A stretch of DNA of 64,000 bases from Orobanche coerulescens. Taxonomy: Eukaryota > Streptophyta > Magnoliopsida > Lamiales > Orobanchaceae. Below the pieces are notes generated by a model. That model saw only the letters and a program-made list of their open reading frames with translations, was not told the DNA's origin and did no database searches. Both the position numbers and the translations under genes were made by a program. Below are positions 45,619 to 55,700 of this stretch, one piece after another (the first letter of the stretch is position 1; each line of letters opens with the position of its first letter). The stretch spans positions 101,000,501-101,064,500 of the forward strand of contig CM065814.1 in NCBI GenBank assembly GCA_033398695.1. Reading direction: 5' to 3'.

Positions 45619-47066
45619 TTCTCCCCCACCAAAGTCGTGACCGTCCTCGGCACGATGCTGTCCCGATACTCTTCGACCTTCTGCCGAAATTGCCATAGGT
45701 GATCCTCATGTTCCCAGCTATTCTCAGCGTCCGGGAGTCCCTTCCATTGCACAAAGTATTCTGTATATGGGGCCACGCCCCTCCGTCGAACCTCTCGATG
45801 CGAAATGATCTCGGCTGCTTCTTTGTCGAAGGAAGTTATCACGGCAGTAGGTGCTCGATGTGACTGAGCTCGGTCCGGATCCTCCATGTCTTGATGATAT
45901 GGTTTCAATTGACTTACATGAAAGACCGGGTGTATCTTTATCTTCGGCGGTAGTTCCACTCGATATGAAACTGTCCCAACACGCCGCTCGATCCTGTAGG
46001 GTCCCTCGTATCTCCGGATAAGTCCCCTGTGCACAACCCGAAATGCTTTAAATTGCTGCGGGAGAAGTTTCACCATAACCAAGTCCCCTTCATTGAATTC
46101 AACCGCTCGTCGCTTGAGATCGGCCCACTTCTTCATCTTCTTGGCCGCCTTGTCCAATAATGCTCGGGCCAAGTCCGATTCCTCCTGTAATGACTTAGCA
46201 AAGGTGTATGCTGCGGGACTCTGTCCCGTGTATCCGGTGGCAATGTTGTTCATTATACTCGGTTGTCTCCCTGTGGCAAGCTCGAATGGACTTCGTCCCG
46301 TTGATTCACTCTTCTGCAAATTGTATGAGAACTGGGTCGTGTCCAAGAGTTTGGCCCCATCCCGCTGATTGGCACTCACATAGTGCCGCAAGTAGCACTC
46401 AAGCAGTGCGTTAACTCTTTCCGTCTGCCCGTCCGTCTGTGGGTGGAAACTTGTTGAGAATGCTAAACTCGAGCCCAATAGCTTGAAAAGTTCGGACCAA
46501 AACTTCCATGTGAAACGTGGGTCTCGGTCACTCGCGATTGTCCTTGGAATGCCCCAATGTTTTACCACATGTTTTAAGAACAACTTGGCCGTCTCCAGAG
46601 CCGTTACGTCTGCCGGTGCTGGAATAAAGGTTGCGTATTTTGAGAACCTGTCCACCACAACTATGATTGACCCGTACCCCTCCGATTTAGGTAATGCCGT
46701 AATAAAGTCCATTGAAACGCTTTCAAAGGGATGTTCCGGTATGGGTAAGGGTTGAAGTAGTCCACCAGGTTGTTGTTGCTCCACCTTGTCTTGTTGGCAT
46801 ACAAGACATGTCCGGACGTATGCCTCTACGTCCTCACGCATCCTGGGCCAAAAGTAAGAATTGTCAATTAAAGCCATTGTACGGTTCATATATAGTGAAT
46901 CGTGGCATTCATTCATGATGTCCCTCCGTAAGTTCCCCGTTTGGGCACGTACAAACGGTTGCCTTTGGTAAAGAGTAGCTCGTCTCGTTCCCAGAACCGT
47001 CTTGTCTTACCGCTCCTGGCAAGTTCCATGATGTTTCCTGCGAAAGGGTCCTGCCTCTGTCCCTCG
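45231..47066 (-). CDS. Chromovirus integrase with chromodomain, frame running into the LTR
   Basis: Zinc-binding part around 46916-46780 (YFWPRMREDVEAYVRTCLVC), core with D (SMDFITALP), D (ASDRDPRFTWKFW), and E in HPQTDGQTERVNALLE. Then the C-terminal GPYRIERRVG and FHVSQLKPYH, and a full chromodomain (EYFVQWKGLPDAENSWEHED). The frame crosses the polypurine tract and continues about 129 codons into the 3' LTR to a stop at 45231. The core is uninterrupted from 46916; the segment 46917-47066 belongs to the same pol in a shifted frame up to the LOG-element insertion. Integrase inserts element cDNA, and the chromodomain reads histone marks. Confidence 0.88.
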
Positions 47067-47071
47067 CGTAT

Positions 47072-48646
47072 TGATAAGTGTCAGTTTTGTACACTTATCT
47101 ATGGTTTGTATCGAGAAAATTCACCCATAATTGAGCTAGTCTACTCGTTTTTTGCTTTTAATTAATTAGTTTAATAATTTTATTTTTATCGGATGATGAT
47201 CGGATTAAATAACTGAATTACTCAAGAAACAACATGTTTAATAAATATTCTCTTTATTGAATTTTGATATATTCATGTTGTAGGGCTTTCCGAGATGAAT
47301 TAGCGGTCTTTCAGGATTCAAAATCGAGTTATATATCAAAAGTTATCATCCGAAAAGATGCAGGGCAAAAACGCAAAGTCGAGAAGTGCAAAATTTGAAA
47401 ACGTAACTATCAAAGCTTCAAGTGAACAAATTTACGAAGCCACGTTACGGTAGTAACATTCGGGAGTTACGGTAGTAAGTCACCTTTGTTACTAGTAACT
47501 CCAGATGTTACGGCCGTAACTCTTGACAATTGCTATGATTTGTCTAATTTTTATACTTTTTGTGTATTATTGAGGGGATGGTGGCATTGATCCGATCTAA
47601 TATAATAATCTTTGGAGTTTTGGAGCTATTAGATGACTTTAGGTGTATAAATAGACCCCTTAGATCCTTCATCATTCATCATTCATCATATAATTTTTCA
47701 CTTTTTGTAAACTTTTCTTTTTTGTGTGAAGAACACACTTGTGTTCTTGAGTGATATTTGTAAGTGTGGTATAGCATATGTTGTTCAGAGAGTTTATTGC
47801 TTCTATCTCCTTTATCTGCTAAGGGAGTTAGGATCAATTCTTTCTCTTGATTCAACTAATAATGACAACCAAAGCTTGTATTATGTGTAATAAACCCTTC
47901 ATGGGCTAAGTAACCTTTAGTTGGGATTATAAACAAGGTTAGTCATGTTATTTATGTTTGTATAAGAGATCTATTGTGAATGACTTATTATTGTGTGTGA
48001 TTTTCATTGTTTTAACAATCTTTATTTATTTGGCCAATTCATGAAGATATTTATGGTCTTCATATGTTTCGAAAGAAAATATGTTTGATTAGATCAAATG
48101 ATCTTCACTCTAAGTTGTTCTAGGGGATAGAAATATACCTCTAGTCCTTAGATGATTCTTTGAGTTATTTTCATAAATCCTAATGCTATGTATTGAAGCC
48201 AATCAACATAGAAATATAGTGGATTGATTGATATGTAAGGGCGTTTTATAGTTCGAAAGAGAAACCGTCTTTTTAAGGAAAATCGAATCTACACAACATA
48301 ATAAGTAAATTCATCTTATGATCTCCTATACATCTTTTATAACTAATGACGAACTAAGTTTGTAATCCCAACTATTTCATTTTATCGTTAATCAATCTAT
48401 TATTATTGCTATCTTTTTATTTTCTTATAATATTAGAACTATTATTGCATTATCTTCGCTATTATTAAACCAAACTCTTTAATTGTGTGTTTCACTAATC
48501 TTAGTATCTATAAAAATAGACTAATAGTGTATAATTCAAATTATAACCAAACTTCCTTGTGAGATCGATAAACCGGACTCAAAAAGTCCACTTTACTACT
48601 TGATACGATATCGTGCACTTGCGATAGTTACACTAAAAGCGTGTCA
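47072..48646 (+). repeat. 5' LTR of the LOG-bearing element
   Basis: TGATAAGTGTCAG ... GCGTGTCA. Palindromes of the GTTACGGCCGTAAC type at 47444, 47466, 47488 (shortened to GTTACTAGTAAC) and 47507, then a TATA box TATAAATA at 47646-47653. Very similar to the 3' LTR except in the palindromes. Confidence 0.92.
47646..47653 (+). promoter_or_regulatory. TATA box of the Athila-like 5' LTR
   Basis: TATAAATA in GGTGTATAAATAGACCCC, 126 bp after the last palindrome; the equivalent box in the 3' LTR is at 52585-52592. Confidence 0.75.
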
Positions 48647-48652
48647 AGTTTT

Positions 48653-48670
48653 TGGCGCCGTTGCCGGGGA
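48653..48670 (+). other. Primer-binding site (tRNA-Asp type)
   Basis: TGGCGCCGTTGCCGGGGA, six bases after the 5' LTR end; the standard Athila-group primer sequence. Confidence 0.85.
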
Positions 48671-48880
48671 AGTATAAGTTATATTTCAAATCTTACATTG
48701 TAAACTATTTTTATAGGTACAAATTTCTCGACGTTGTAACTTAGTACTCAATTGTGTTTGTCCGGTCAAGTGGCGGATAACGGTACTCCGTGACTATTAA
48801 AGTCGGATTTTTCAGTTTCCCACAACAACTGATATTTGTAGATATTTTCTTCAATTATTTTCATTGTCATTTTTTTTTTT

Positions 48881-49426
48881 ATGGAAGAAACATTGTATAA
48901 AATCGAAAAAAGATTTCCCTTTCTAAGCAAAAATGCAATTTTAAAAATTTACAAGACAAGGCTTGAAAGGATGAAGTTGTTTATGAATAAAAGCATACCT
49001 TTTGACATAAGATTCATTATCGAAGCCAAAGTAAGAATAGAAGGTGAATTCACAGAAACACCGACTAGATTTTTACCAGGGCTTGGAAAAAGTTCATATG
49101 CCAAGAAACGACGAGCAAAGATGCTAGCCGTTTGCTATAAATGTGCTAAATGGAACTGTAATGTAAAATGTCGATCTTTAGGAATTCCATCTACAAACAG
49201 AGAAGATAAAATTCAGTTCATTAATGATGGTCTGAATAAAGAGAATTTAGATAATATCGAAATTTCTCTTGACACGCATCCTAGTGGACTTGTATATTAC
49301 GGAATTCAATGTTTGTGGAATAAATTCAAACCAGAATATGAACAACGTCTTGGGAATCTGACGTTAAAAGACCCTGTTTGCCAATTTGTAAGAAAATTGG
49401 ATGGGAAGCTTCTCCCCGACTCATAG
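48881..49426 (+). CDS. Unknown 181-residue ORF in the LOG-bearing element
   Basis: I do not recognise this protein. It is Lys/Arg-rich in the first 90 residues (KKRRAKML), with a short Cys cluster (CYKCAKWNCNVKC, about residues 86-98) that could bind zinc. The C-terminal half is more acidic and contains HPSGLVYYGIQCLWNKF. No gag, knuckle of CCHC type, or transposase motif. It starts at the first ATG after a T-run, 210 bp after the primer site, in the position gag usually takes. It may be a captured host fragment or an element-specific protein. No internal stops, but reality as a gene is uncertain. Confidence 0.5.
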   Translation: MEETLYKIEKRFPFLSKNAILKIYKTRLERMKLFMNKSIPFDIRFIIEAKVRIEGEFTETPTRFLPGLGKSSYAKKRRAKMLAVCYKCAKWNCNVKCRSLGIPSTNREDKIQFINDGLNKENLDNIEISLDTHPSGLVYYGIQCLWNKFKPEYEQRLGNLTLKDPVCQFVRKLDGKLLPDS

Positions 49427-49650
49427 AAGGCGTTTAGGCCGTTTCTGAACGTAAAATCAGAGGAAGATGTGAGCGACAATTACAACTACTGTACATACGC
49501 GTGAGTATCTTTTATTTTTGTCGTGTGGTGAGATTTTTTTTGAATAAAAAATGTGATACGCGATAAATGCATTCATTATTCTATTGAGTAGTTGAAGCGC
49601 AATTAATGCAATCACAATCTTGTTAAACAATTTTTACCTTCTTTTTCTTC

Positions 49651-49658
49651 TATAAATA
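49651..49658 (+). promoter_or_regulatory. Possible internal TATA box before the LOG gene
   Basis: TATAAATA in CTTCTATAAATAAACTTTC, 81 bp before the LOG ATG, with a pyrimidine-rich leader after it. This is a normal plant promoter spacing, so LOG may be transcribed separately from the LTR. Confidence 0.5.
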
Positions 49659-49738
49659 AACTTTCTACTGGTTTTTTTCATTCATCCCTCAAACTTGCAC
49701 TTTTCTATGTTTCTCTCTAAATAATTTCTTTTCAAAAA

Positions 49739-50394
49739 ATGGAGTCATCATCTTCCACAAAAAAATTTAACACAGTCTGCATTTTTGGTGGAGCTAGTTC
49801 TGGAAAAGAGGCATGCTTTACTGAAGCAGCCCACAACTTGGGTCGTACCTTAGGAGAAAAATGCATTCATGTAGTTTACGGAGGAGGAAGTCTAGGATTA
49901 ATGGGACGAGCTGCTGCTTCTGCCTATATGGAAGGAGTAAGAGTGTTGGGAATAATCCCAAAACCTCTGGCCGAAAGTAAAATCACCGGGTCAACTATTG
50001 GAGATGAGTTTAGATCTGTAAATATGCAAGATCGCATAACTCACATGATAAATAATTCTGGTGCCTTTATCACCCTTCCCGGTGGCTTTGGCACCCTTGA
50101 GGAACTTTTTCATGTGGTTACCAGAGCCCAGCTAAATGTTCATCAAAAACCAATAGGTGTGCTTAATGTCAATGGTTTCTTTGATGGTTTACTGTCTTTC
50201 ATCGACTACTCTGCTGAAAAGGGCTTTATTTCCGAGCGTGCAAAACAAATCATAGTCGTTGCAACAATACCAGAAGAACTAATCAAAAACTCAATGAATT
50301 TGTTTCTCAACCAGATCCAAATCTAGCTAAAATTGTGCAGGTAGAAGATTTTACCGTGAAAAAACGAAAAGTGGATTCATTCCTCTCCCTTTGA
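49739..50394 (+). CDS. LOG-family (cytokinin riboside 5'-monophosphate phosphoribohydrolase-like) gene inside the retroelement
   Basis: LOG enzymes release active cytokinin bases from their nucleotides in the cytosol. This copy has the Rossmann motifs GGGSLGLMG (residues 48-56) and PGGFGTLEE (114-122), plus Arg99 of the usual RK pair; the Lys is Ile here. It is intronless, whereas plant LOG genes usually have several introns, so a cDNA origin is likely. The open frame ends at 50326 (195 codons). A one-base slip in an A-run near 50293 shifts the last part; the other frame continues with a LOG-like tail (DPNLAKIV) to TGA 50392-50394. It lies in the element's sense direction. Activity is unproven. 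Confidence 0.85.
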
Positions 50395-51230
50395 TAACCC
50401 ATGTCGGACCTCTTGTATTTTTACTTTCTGTCGTGTGTAATAATCGTGCTAAATGATGGCAGCTTAAGGAGTTTCTTCTTGATCTCTTGACGCGCATCTA
50501 TTCGCGATTTATGTATTGTTATTTTATTACTGTAATGTTTTTTTTTTTTTTTTTTTTTTTTTATAAAAACTTTGATGACTCTTGGACTTTCTTGATGCGC
50601 ATCTTAAAAATTGTGTTATACTTACGAGTATATTTTATTTTCTTTTGTTGTGTGCCTCGTATATTTATTCTCTTGCAGTTCTAAAAGGCGTTAGCTCGGA
50701 CATCAACTTTCTTAACAGGAGTATTACGCTTTTGCATTGATTTATTTTTTTTTATTTTTAAACTGAGGACAGTTTTATTTTCAAGTTTGGGGGTGGTTTG
50801 TTTTAGTATTTTTGTGTGTTGTAATTTTGGTGTGTTTTGATTGATTTGGTTTTTGGTGTGTTTTTATTATTTGGCATTGATTAGGTTTAGTGAATATATA
50901 TATATATATATATTTATAGTATTTTGATTTTTGAGATTTCTAGATCTGGCCAAAACACCAATAAATTAGCTATATACAAGCTTCTAAAATCGTTTTAATC
51001 GGTAAAATTTTTTTTGTATATTCCAAAATTTTTGAAGCCTTAATCTCTCTTTCCGAGCCTTGTAATTATCATATAAAATCGAGTCATTCGTTACCTTGAG
51101 AAAAGAAGAATCAATTGGTTGATGAAAAATAAAACTGAAATTTACTTAATTTGTGGAGTTTTTGATTTTTCATGCTTAACTAAAAATGATTTTCTCAAAA
51201 TTCTATTCCCTAAAAAAAAAAGGAGTCATT
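50395..51230 (+). other. Region after LOG: T-run, extra polypurine-like motif
   Basis: T-run at about 50530-50561, AT repeats near 50897-50912, and an exact second copy of the 14-bp polypurine motif CAAGTTTGGGGGTG at 50782-50795. No coding frame of note. Confidence 0.7.
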
Positions 51231-51540
51231 GGTGAAAAGAGCTACACGTTAGCAAATAACGGTGTGAAAGCTATCACCTAAAAAAATAAATGACGAAAAG
51301 GAGAAGTGTTGAGCAAAGAATAATGCCTAATTTTGGAAGTCTTAAATTTTGCGAAAAATAAAGGACTAACCATTGTTGGTGCGTAGCTGCCGTCTCAGAA
51401 AAATTGGTGAAAAGAGCTACACGTTAGCAAATAACTGTGTGAAAGCTATCACCTTTTTACAAAAAAAAAAATAATGAGATAGTAATTGTGTTAGTGAAAA
51501 GAGCTACACGTTAGCAAATAACGGTGTGAAAGCTGTCATT
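51231..51540 (+). repeat. Three dispersed 48-bp repeats in the LOG-bearing element
   Basis: Copies at 51231-51278, 51406-51453 and 51493-51540, starting GGTGAAAAGAGCTACACG and ending GTGAAAGCTATCACC. The ends form an imperfect inverted repeat (GGTGA...TCACC). Near-identical copies separated by unrelated sequence. Function unknown. Confidence 0.9.
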
Positions 51541-51993
51541 AAAAGGGATGTAGTTTATGAGCAGATTTGAATTAATTAGCAGCTGAATTTCAATACACTC
51601 AATTTTGTGAAAATCACAATATTTGATGACGCCAATGAAATTCTTCTTCATATTGAGTCGAAAAATAAACGAGTGATCGAGAGCAACCATTAAAGGGAGT
51701 CGTGTGTATCACAAGTGGGAAAGAAATAATCAACCTTTTGGGGGGAAAACCTTGATTTTGGAATTACAAAATAAAAACCGTGTTTTAACTTCAAAAACAT
51801 TAGTAGATTTATTTTGAATCTTGATTCATTTCTATCTACTGTATAAAGCTAGTTGTTGTGTATTTATGGCATTTTGATCTCCTTTTCTCTTTTTATATTT
51901 TAATTTATGTGTGTATTAATTTTCTTATTTTATTTTTATTTTTATTTTTGGAGTGTGAATAATAAAGAGTCTTGCTCGGGACTAGCAAGAATT

Positions 51994-52007
51994 CAAGTTT
52001 GGGGGTG
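51994..52007 (+). other. Polypurine tract of the LOG-bearing element
   Basis: CAAGTTTGGGGGTG immediately before the 3' LTR, the plus-strand primer position. Confidence 0.85.
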
Positions 52008-53586
52008 TGATAAGTGTCAGTTTTGTACACTTATCCATGGTTTGTATCGAGAAAATTCACCCATAATTGAGCTAGTCTACTCGTTTTTTGCTTTTAATTA
52101 ATTAGTTTTAATAATTTTATTTTTATCGGATGATGATCGGATTAAATAACTGAATTACTCAAGAAACAACATGTTTAATAAATATTCTCTTTATTGAATT
52201 TTGATATATTCATGTTGTAGGGCTTTCCGAGATGAATTCTAGATCTTTAGGATTCAAAATCGAGTTATATATCAAAAGTTATCATCCGAAAAGATGCAGG
52301 GCAAAAACGCAAAGTCCGAGAAATTCAGGCTGAAACGTAACTATCAAAGCTTCAAGTGAACAAATTTACGAAGCCACGTTACGGACGTAACATTCGGGAG
52401 TTACGGTAGTAAGTCACCCTTGTTACGGCCGTAACTCCTGAATGTTACGGCCGTAACTCTTGACAGATTGCTATGATTTGTCTAATTTTTTATACTTTTT
52501 GTGTATTATTGAGGGGATGGCTGGCATTGATCCGATCTAATGTAATAATGCTGGAGTTTTGGAGCTATTAGATGACTTTAGGTGTATAAATAGACCCCTT
52601 AGATCCTTCATCATTCATCATTCATCATATAATTTTTCACTTTTTGTAAACTTTTCTTTTTTGTGTGAAGAACACACTTGTGTTCTTGAGTGATATTTGT
52701 AAGTGTGGTATAGCATATGTTGTTCAGAGAGTTTATTGCTTCTATCTCCTTTATCTACTAAGGGAGTTAGGATCAATTCTTTCTCTTGATTCAACTAATA
52801 ATGACAACCAAAGCTTGTATTATGTGTAATAAACTCTTCATGGGCTAAGTAACCTTTAGTTGGGATTATAAACAAGGTTAGTCATGTTATTTATGTTTGT
52901 ATAAGAGATCTATTGTGAATTACTTATTATTGTGTGTGATTTTCATTGTTTTAACAATCTTTATTTATTTGGCCAATTCATGAAGATATTTATGGTCTTC
53001 ATATGTTTCAAAGAAAATATGTTTGATTAGATCAAACGATCTTCACTCTAAGTTGTTCTACGGGATAGAAATATACCTCTAGTCCTTAGATGATTCTTTG
53101 AGTTATTTTCATAAATCCTAATGCTATGTATTGAAGCCAATCAACATAGAAATATAGTGGATTGATTCAATATGTAAGGGGCGTTTTATAGTTCGAAAGA
53201 GAAACCGTCTTTTAAAGGAAAATCGAATCTACACAACATAATAAGTAAATTCATCTTATGATCTCCTATACATCTTTTATAACTAATGACGAACTAAGTT
53301 TGTAATCCCAACTATTTTATTTTATCGTTAATCAATCTATTATTATTGCTATCTTTTTATTTTCTTACAATATTAGAACTATTATTGCATTATCTTCGCT
53401 ATTATTAAACCAAACTCTTTAATTGTGTGTTTCACTAATCTTAGTATCTATAAAAATAGACTAATAGTGTATAATTCAAATTATAACCAAACTTCCTTGT
53501 GGGATCGATAAACCGGACTCAAAAAGTCTACTTTACTACTTGATACGATATCGTGCACTTGCGATAGTTACACTAAAAGCGTGTCA
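52008..53586 (+). repeat. 3' LTR of the LOG-bearing element
   Basis: Palindromes GTTACGGCCGTAAC-type at 52378, 52400, 52422 and 52444, exactly 22 bp apart; TATA at 52585-52592. The right end GTGTCA is followed by CGTAT. Confidence 0.92.
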
Positions 53587-54574
53587 CGTATGCGGTCCTT
53601 GATGCTTCCCTCGGCTTTGGTCAAGGCTGCAAGCTCGGCCTTCCGGCTTAATGCATCAGCTACTCAGTTAAGCACTCCTGGCTTATACTCCAGGCTATAA
53701 TCGAACTCGGCTAGGAATTCCTGCCATCTTGCTTGCTTCGGCGTGAGCTTCTTTTGAGTTTGAAAATAACTTGTGGCTACGTTGTCTGTTCGTACCACAA
53801 ACTTCCTCCCAAATAAATAGTGCCTCCAGGCCCTGAGGCAATACACCACGGCAGTCATCTCCTTCTCGTGTACCGAGTACCTTCTCTCGGTGTCATTCAA
53901 TTTTTTGCTCTCGTAGGCAACGAGATGTACTAGCTGCATCAATACTCCTCCGATGGCATAATCTGATGCATCGGTCTGAACCTCGTATGCCTTGGCATGA
54001 TCTGGCAAGGCAAGAACTAGTTGCTCCGTCACTTTACCTTTGAGTCGCTCAAAGGCCTCTCGGCATTTATCCATCCACTCCCATTTGTGGTCCTTCTTCA
54101 ATAGGTTCGTAAGTGGTGCTGCTATCCGGGAGTATCCCTCGATGAACTTCCGGTAGTAGTTCACTAGTCCCAGAAAAGATCGGAGTTGGGTTACGCTGGT
54201 CAGCGGTTCCCAATCTCGAACGGCGTTCACTTTGGCCTCGTCCATCATTATTCGGCCATCCTTGATATGATGCCCCAGAAAAGTCACTTCCTGTTGGGCA
54301 AATGTGCACTTCTCCAACTTTGCATAAAGTTCATTTTGTCGTAGTGCCTGGAACACCTGTCGCGAGTGTTCTACATGCTCCTCCATCGATGATGAGTAAA
54401 TGATTATATCGTCTAGATATACGACCACAAACTTGTCTATGTATGGTTGAAACACCTTGTTCATCAATGTGCAAAAGGTCGCCGGGGCGTTTGTAAGCCC
54501 GAACGGCATCACAAGAAAATCGAACAATCCACACCTCGTTGCCATAGCGGTCTTGGGTTCGTCTCCTTCGGCTA
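53587..54574 (-). pseudogene. Chromovirus RT and RNase H
   Basis: RT fragment from about 54560 ([15 protein letters not shown]; catalytic YLDD), connection, then RNase H ([24 protein letters not shown]). The frame has a TGA at 53664-53666 just before ADALSRKAEL and continues to the insertion site at 53587. The N-terminal RT (before IAEGDEPKT) is replaced by the Tat-like LTR. The frame is otherwise open for 307 codons, so the element was recent when broken. Confidence 0.88.
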
Positions 54575-55570
54575 TGTTGTGCGGCAATTAATACGCCTCA
54601 ACGGCGATCGGCACAAGGGCCGAGCGACCAAACGAAGATACCAGATCAAGATCAAGTACCAAGCGATCGATGTCCAAGGCGATCGTCTTGTGGCACCTAG
54701 CGATCGTCTCTAGTGCTCGACCAAGGATGACCGCCTTATTCCATGTATAGAGCCAACATCCGTCGAGTCTGCGAAGACCGAATATCGGGAAGAAGGCCCA
54801 CGTGCAGATCCGCAAACGGCGCCGCAAGAGAAGACTTTTTGACTCCAGCCCTTCACCAACTGTTTGTGACAAGGACAGTCTTCCACCTACCGACAGACCC
54901 GCAAAAGGCGCCCTAGGTGGGACCTCCCAAGACTGCGACATGAGGCACGTGTTATTTCCTCATTGGTTCCCGCAGACGGCGCCCTCCTGTAGCAGCTGCG
55001 GACTTTAAGGAAACAGACCCATGTGCTGGGACGATCGCCCCGGTCGCCCTTAACGGCGTGTCAGAAGTATTAAATGAGCATTTAATGCAAGAAAGATGAT
55101 CGCCCATTTGGGATTAAGACATCCCAATTACCTCATCTTCTATAAATAGGAGACTTCCAGCATCTGGAAATGGATCAGCATTTTATATCCAAATTCCTCT
55201 CAATACATAGCATTCTTTCTCTCAACAGAATTCCCAGAAACAAGAAAGATGCTCGGCAGAAATGAGTGCCCACTACATTTAATCTTTGTAACAAGAACTC
55301 ACAGAGCATTCTTCCGGCAATCATCAGCATTCAAGAGATAGCCAACTAGGGTCATTACACTCATTGTAATCGTACTCTAACATTAATAGTTGTACTCCAA
55401 AGCAGTATTATTATTAATAATATCTCGCGAGAGCATTCAATCCCGGGATTAACAACCCCATCAAATATTGTGTTACTTACATTCCATCGCTCGTGCTCTT
55501 GCATTTTGTTTGTTACTCACCCGTTGCCATATCCATCAAATCATTCCGAATATTATATTGGGTAACAACA
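54575..55570 (+). repeat. Tat-like 5' LTR
   Basis: 996 bp, TGTTG...CAACA termini. GC-rich U3 with several GGCGATCG-like motifs (54600-54720) and three CGCARACGGCGCC-like motifs (about 54810, 54899, 54970), then TATAAATA at 55141-55148. Confidence 0.85.
55141..55148 (+). promoter_or_regulatory. TATA box of Tat-like LTR
   Basis: TATAAATA in TCTTCTATAAATAGGAGAC. Confidence 0.75.
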
Positions 55571-55700
55571 ATTGGCGCTAGAGGAATGGACGCGTTGAAC
55601 CCTTATTTTCATTCCGACCGTTTCAAAGAACACTCACTGTTCTCCGGAGCATATACTTGAAGAAACACTCACTGTTCTTCAAAGAAAAACCCTTCAGATA
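55571..55700 (+). other. Tat-like leader with primer site
   Basis: TTGGCGCTAGAGGAATGGAC follows the LTR by one base; TGGCGC-type primer sites are common in this group. Non-coding leader to the gag ATG at 55701. Confidence 0.65.

Larger units (their letters stand above)
40690..45935. repeat. Tandem segmental duplication, copy B
   Basis: Collinear with 33178-40692 without the Helitron-like insert. Its right edge lies inside the chromovirus pol, which continues unbroken past 45935, so copy B retains the original right junction and copy A the original left junction. Confidence 0.93.
47072..53586 (+). mobile_element. Athila-like non-autonomous LTR element carrying a LOG-family gene
   Basis: Two 1.58-kb LTRs (47072-48646; 52008-53586) enclose 3.4 kb. 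The unit is bounded by a perfect 5-bp duplication CGTAT (47067-47071 and 53587-53591) inside chromovirus pol. The primer site TGGCGCCGTTGCCGGGGA (48653-48670) is of the tRNA-Asp type usual in Athila, and the polypurine tract CAAGTTTGGGGGTG is at 51994-52007. No gag, protease, RT or integrase is present. Instead there is an unknown ORF (48881-49426) and an intronless LOG-like gene (49739-50394). It would need proteins from an autonomous relative. Confidence 0.92.
44932..54574 (-). mobile_element. Chromovirus (Ty3/gypsy with chromodomain), 3' half, split by a nested element
   Basis: 3' LTR 44932-45618, polypurine tract, integrase with chromodomain (45619-47066), then RNase H and RT (53592-54574) after removing the LOG-bearing insertion. 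The frame reads across the CGTAT target site, confirming continuity. The upstream part (gag, protease, 5' LTR) is displaced beyond the window by the Tat-like insertion at 54575. The left flank is CAGTA; the matching right duplicate is not in view. Confidence 0.88.

Noticed and set aside
49739..50394. LOG as an ordinary host gene that merely lies between two LTRs
   Set aside because: The flanking sequence on both outer sides is one interrupted chromovirus pol with a CGTAT duplication, so everything between arrived as one unit or inserted into it afterwards; it is not the native locus.
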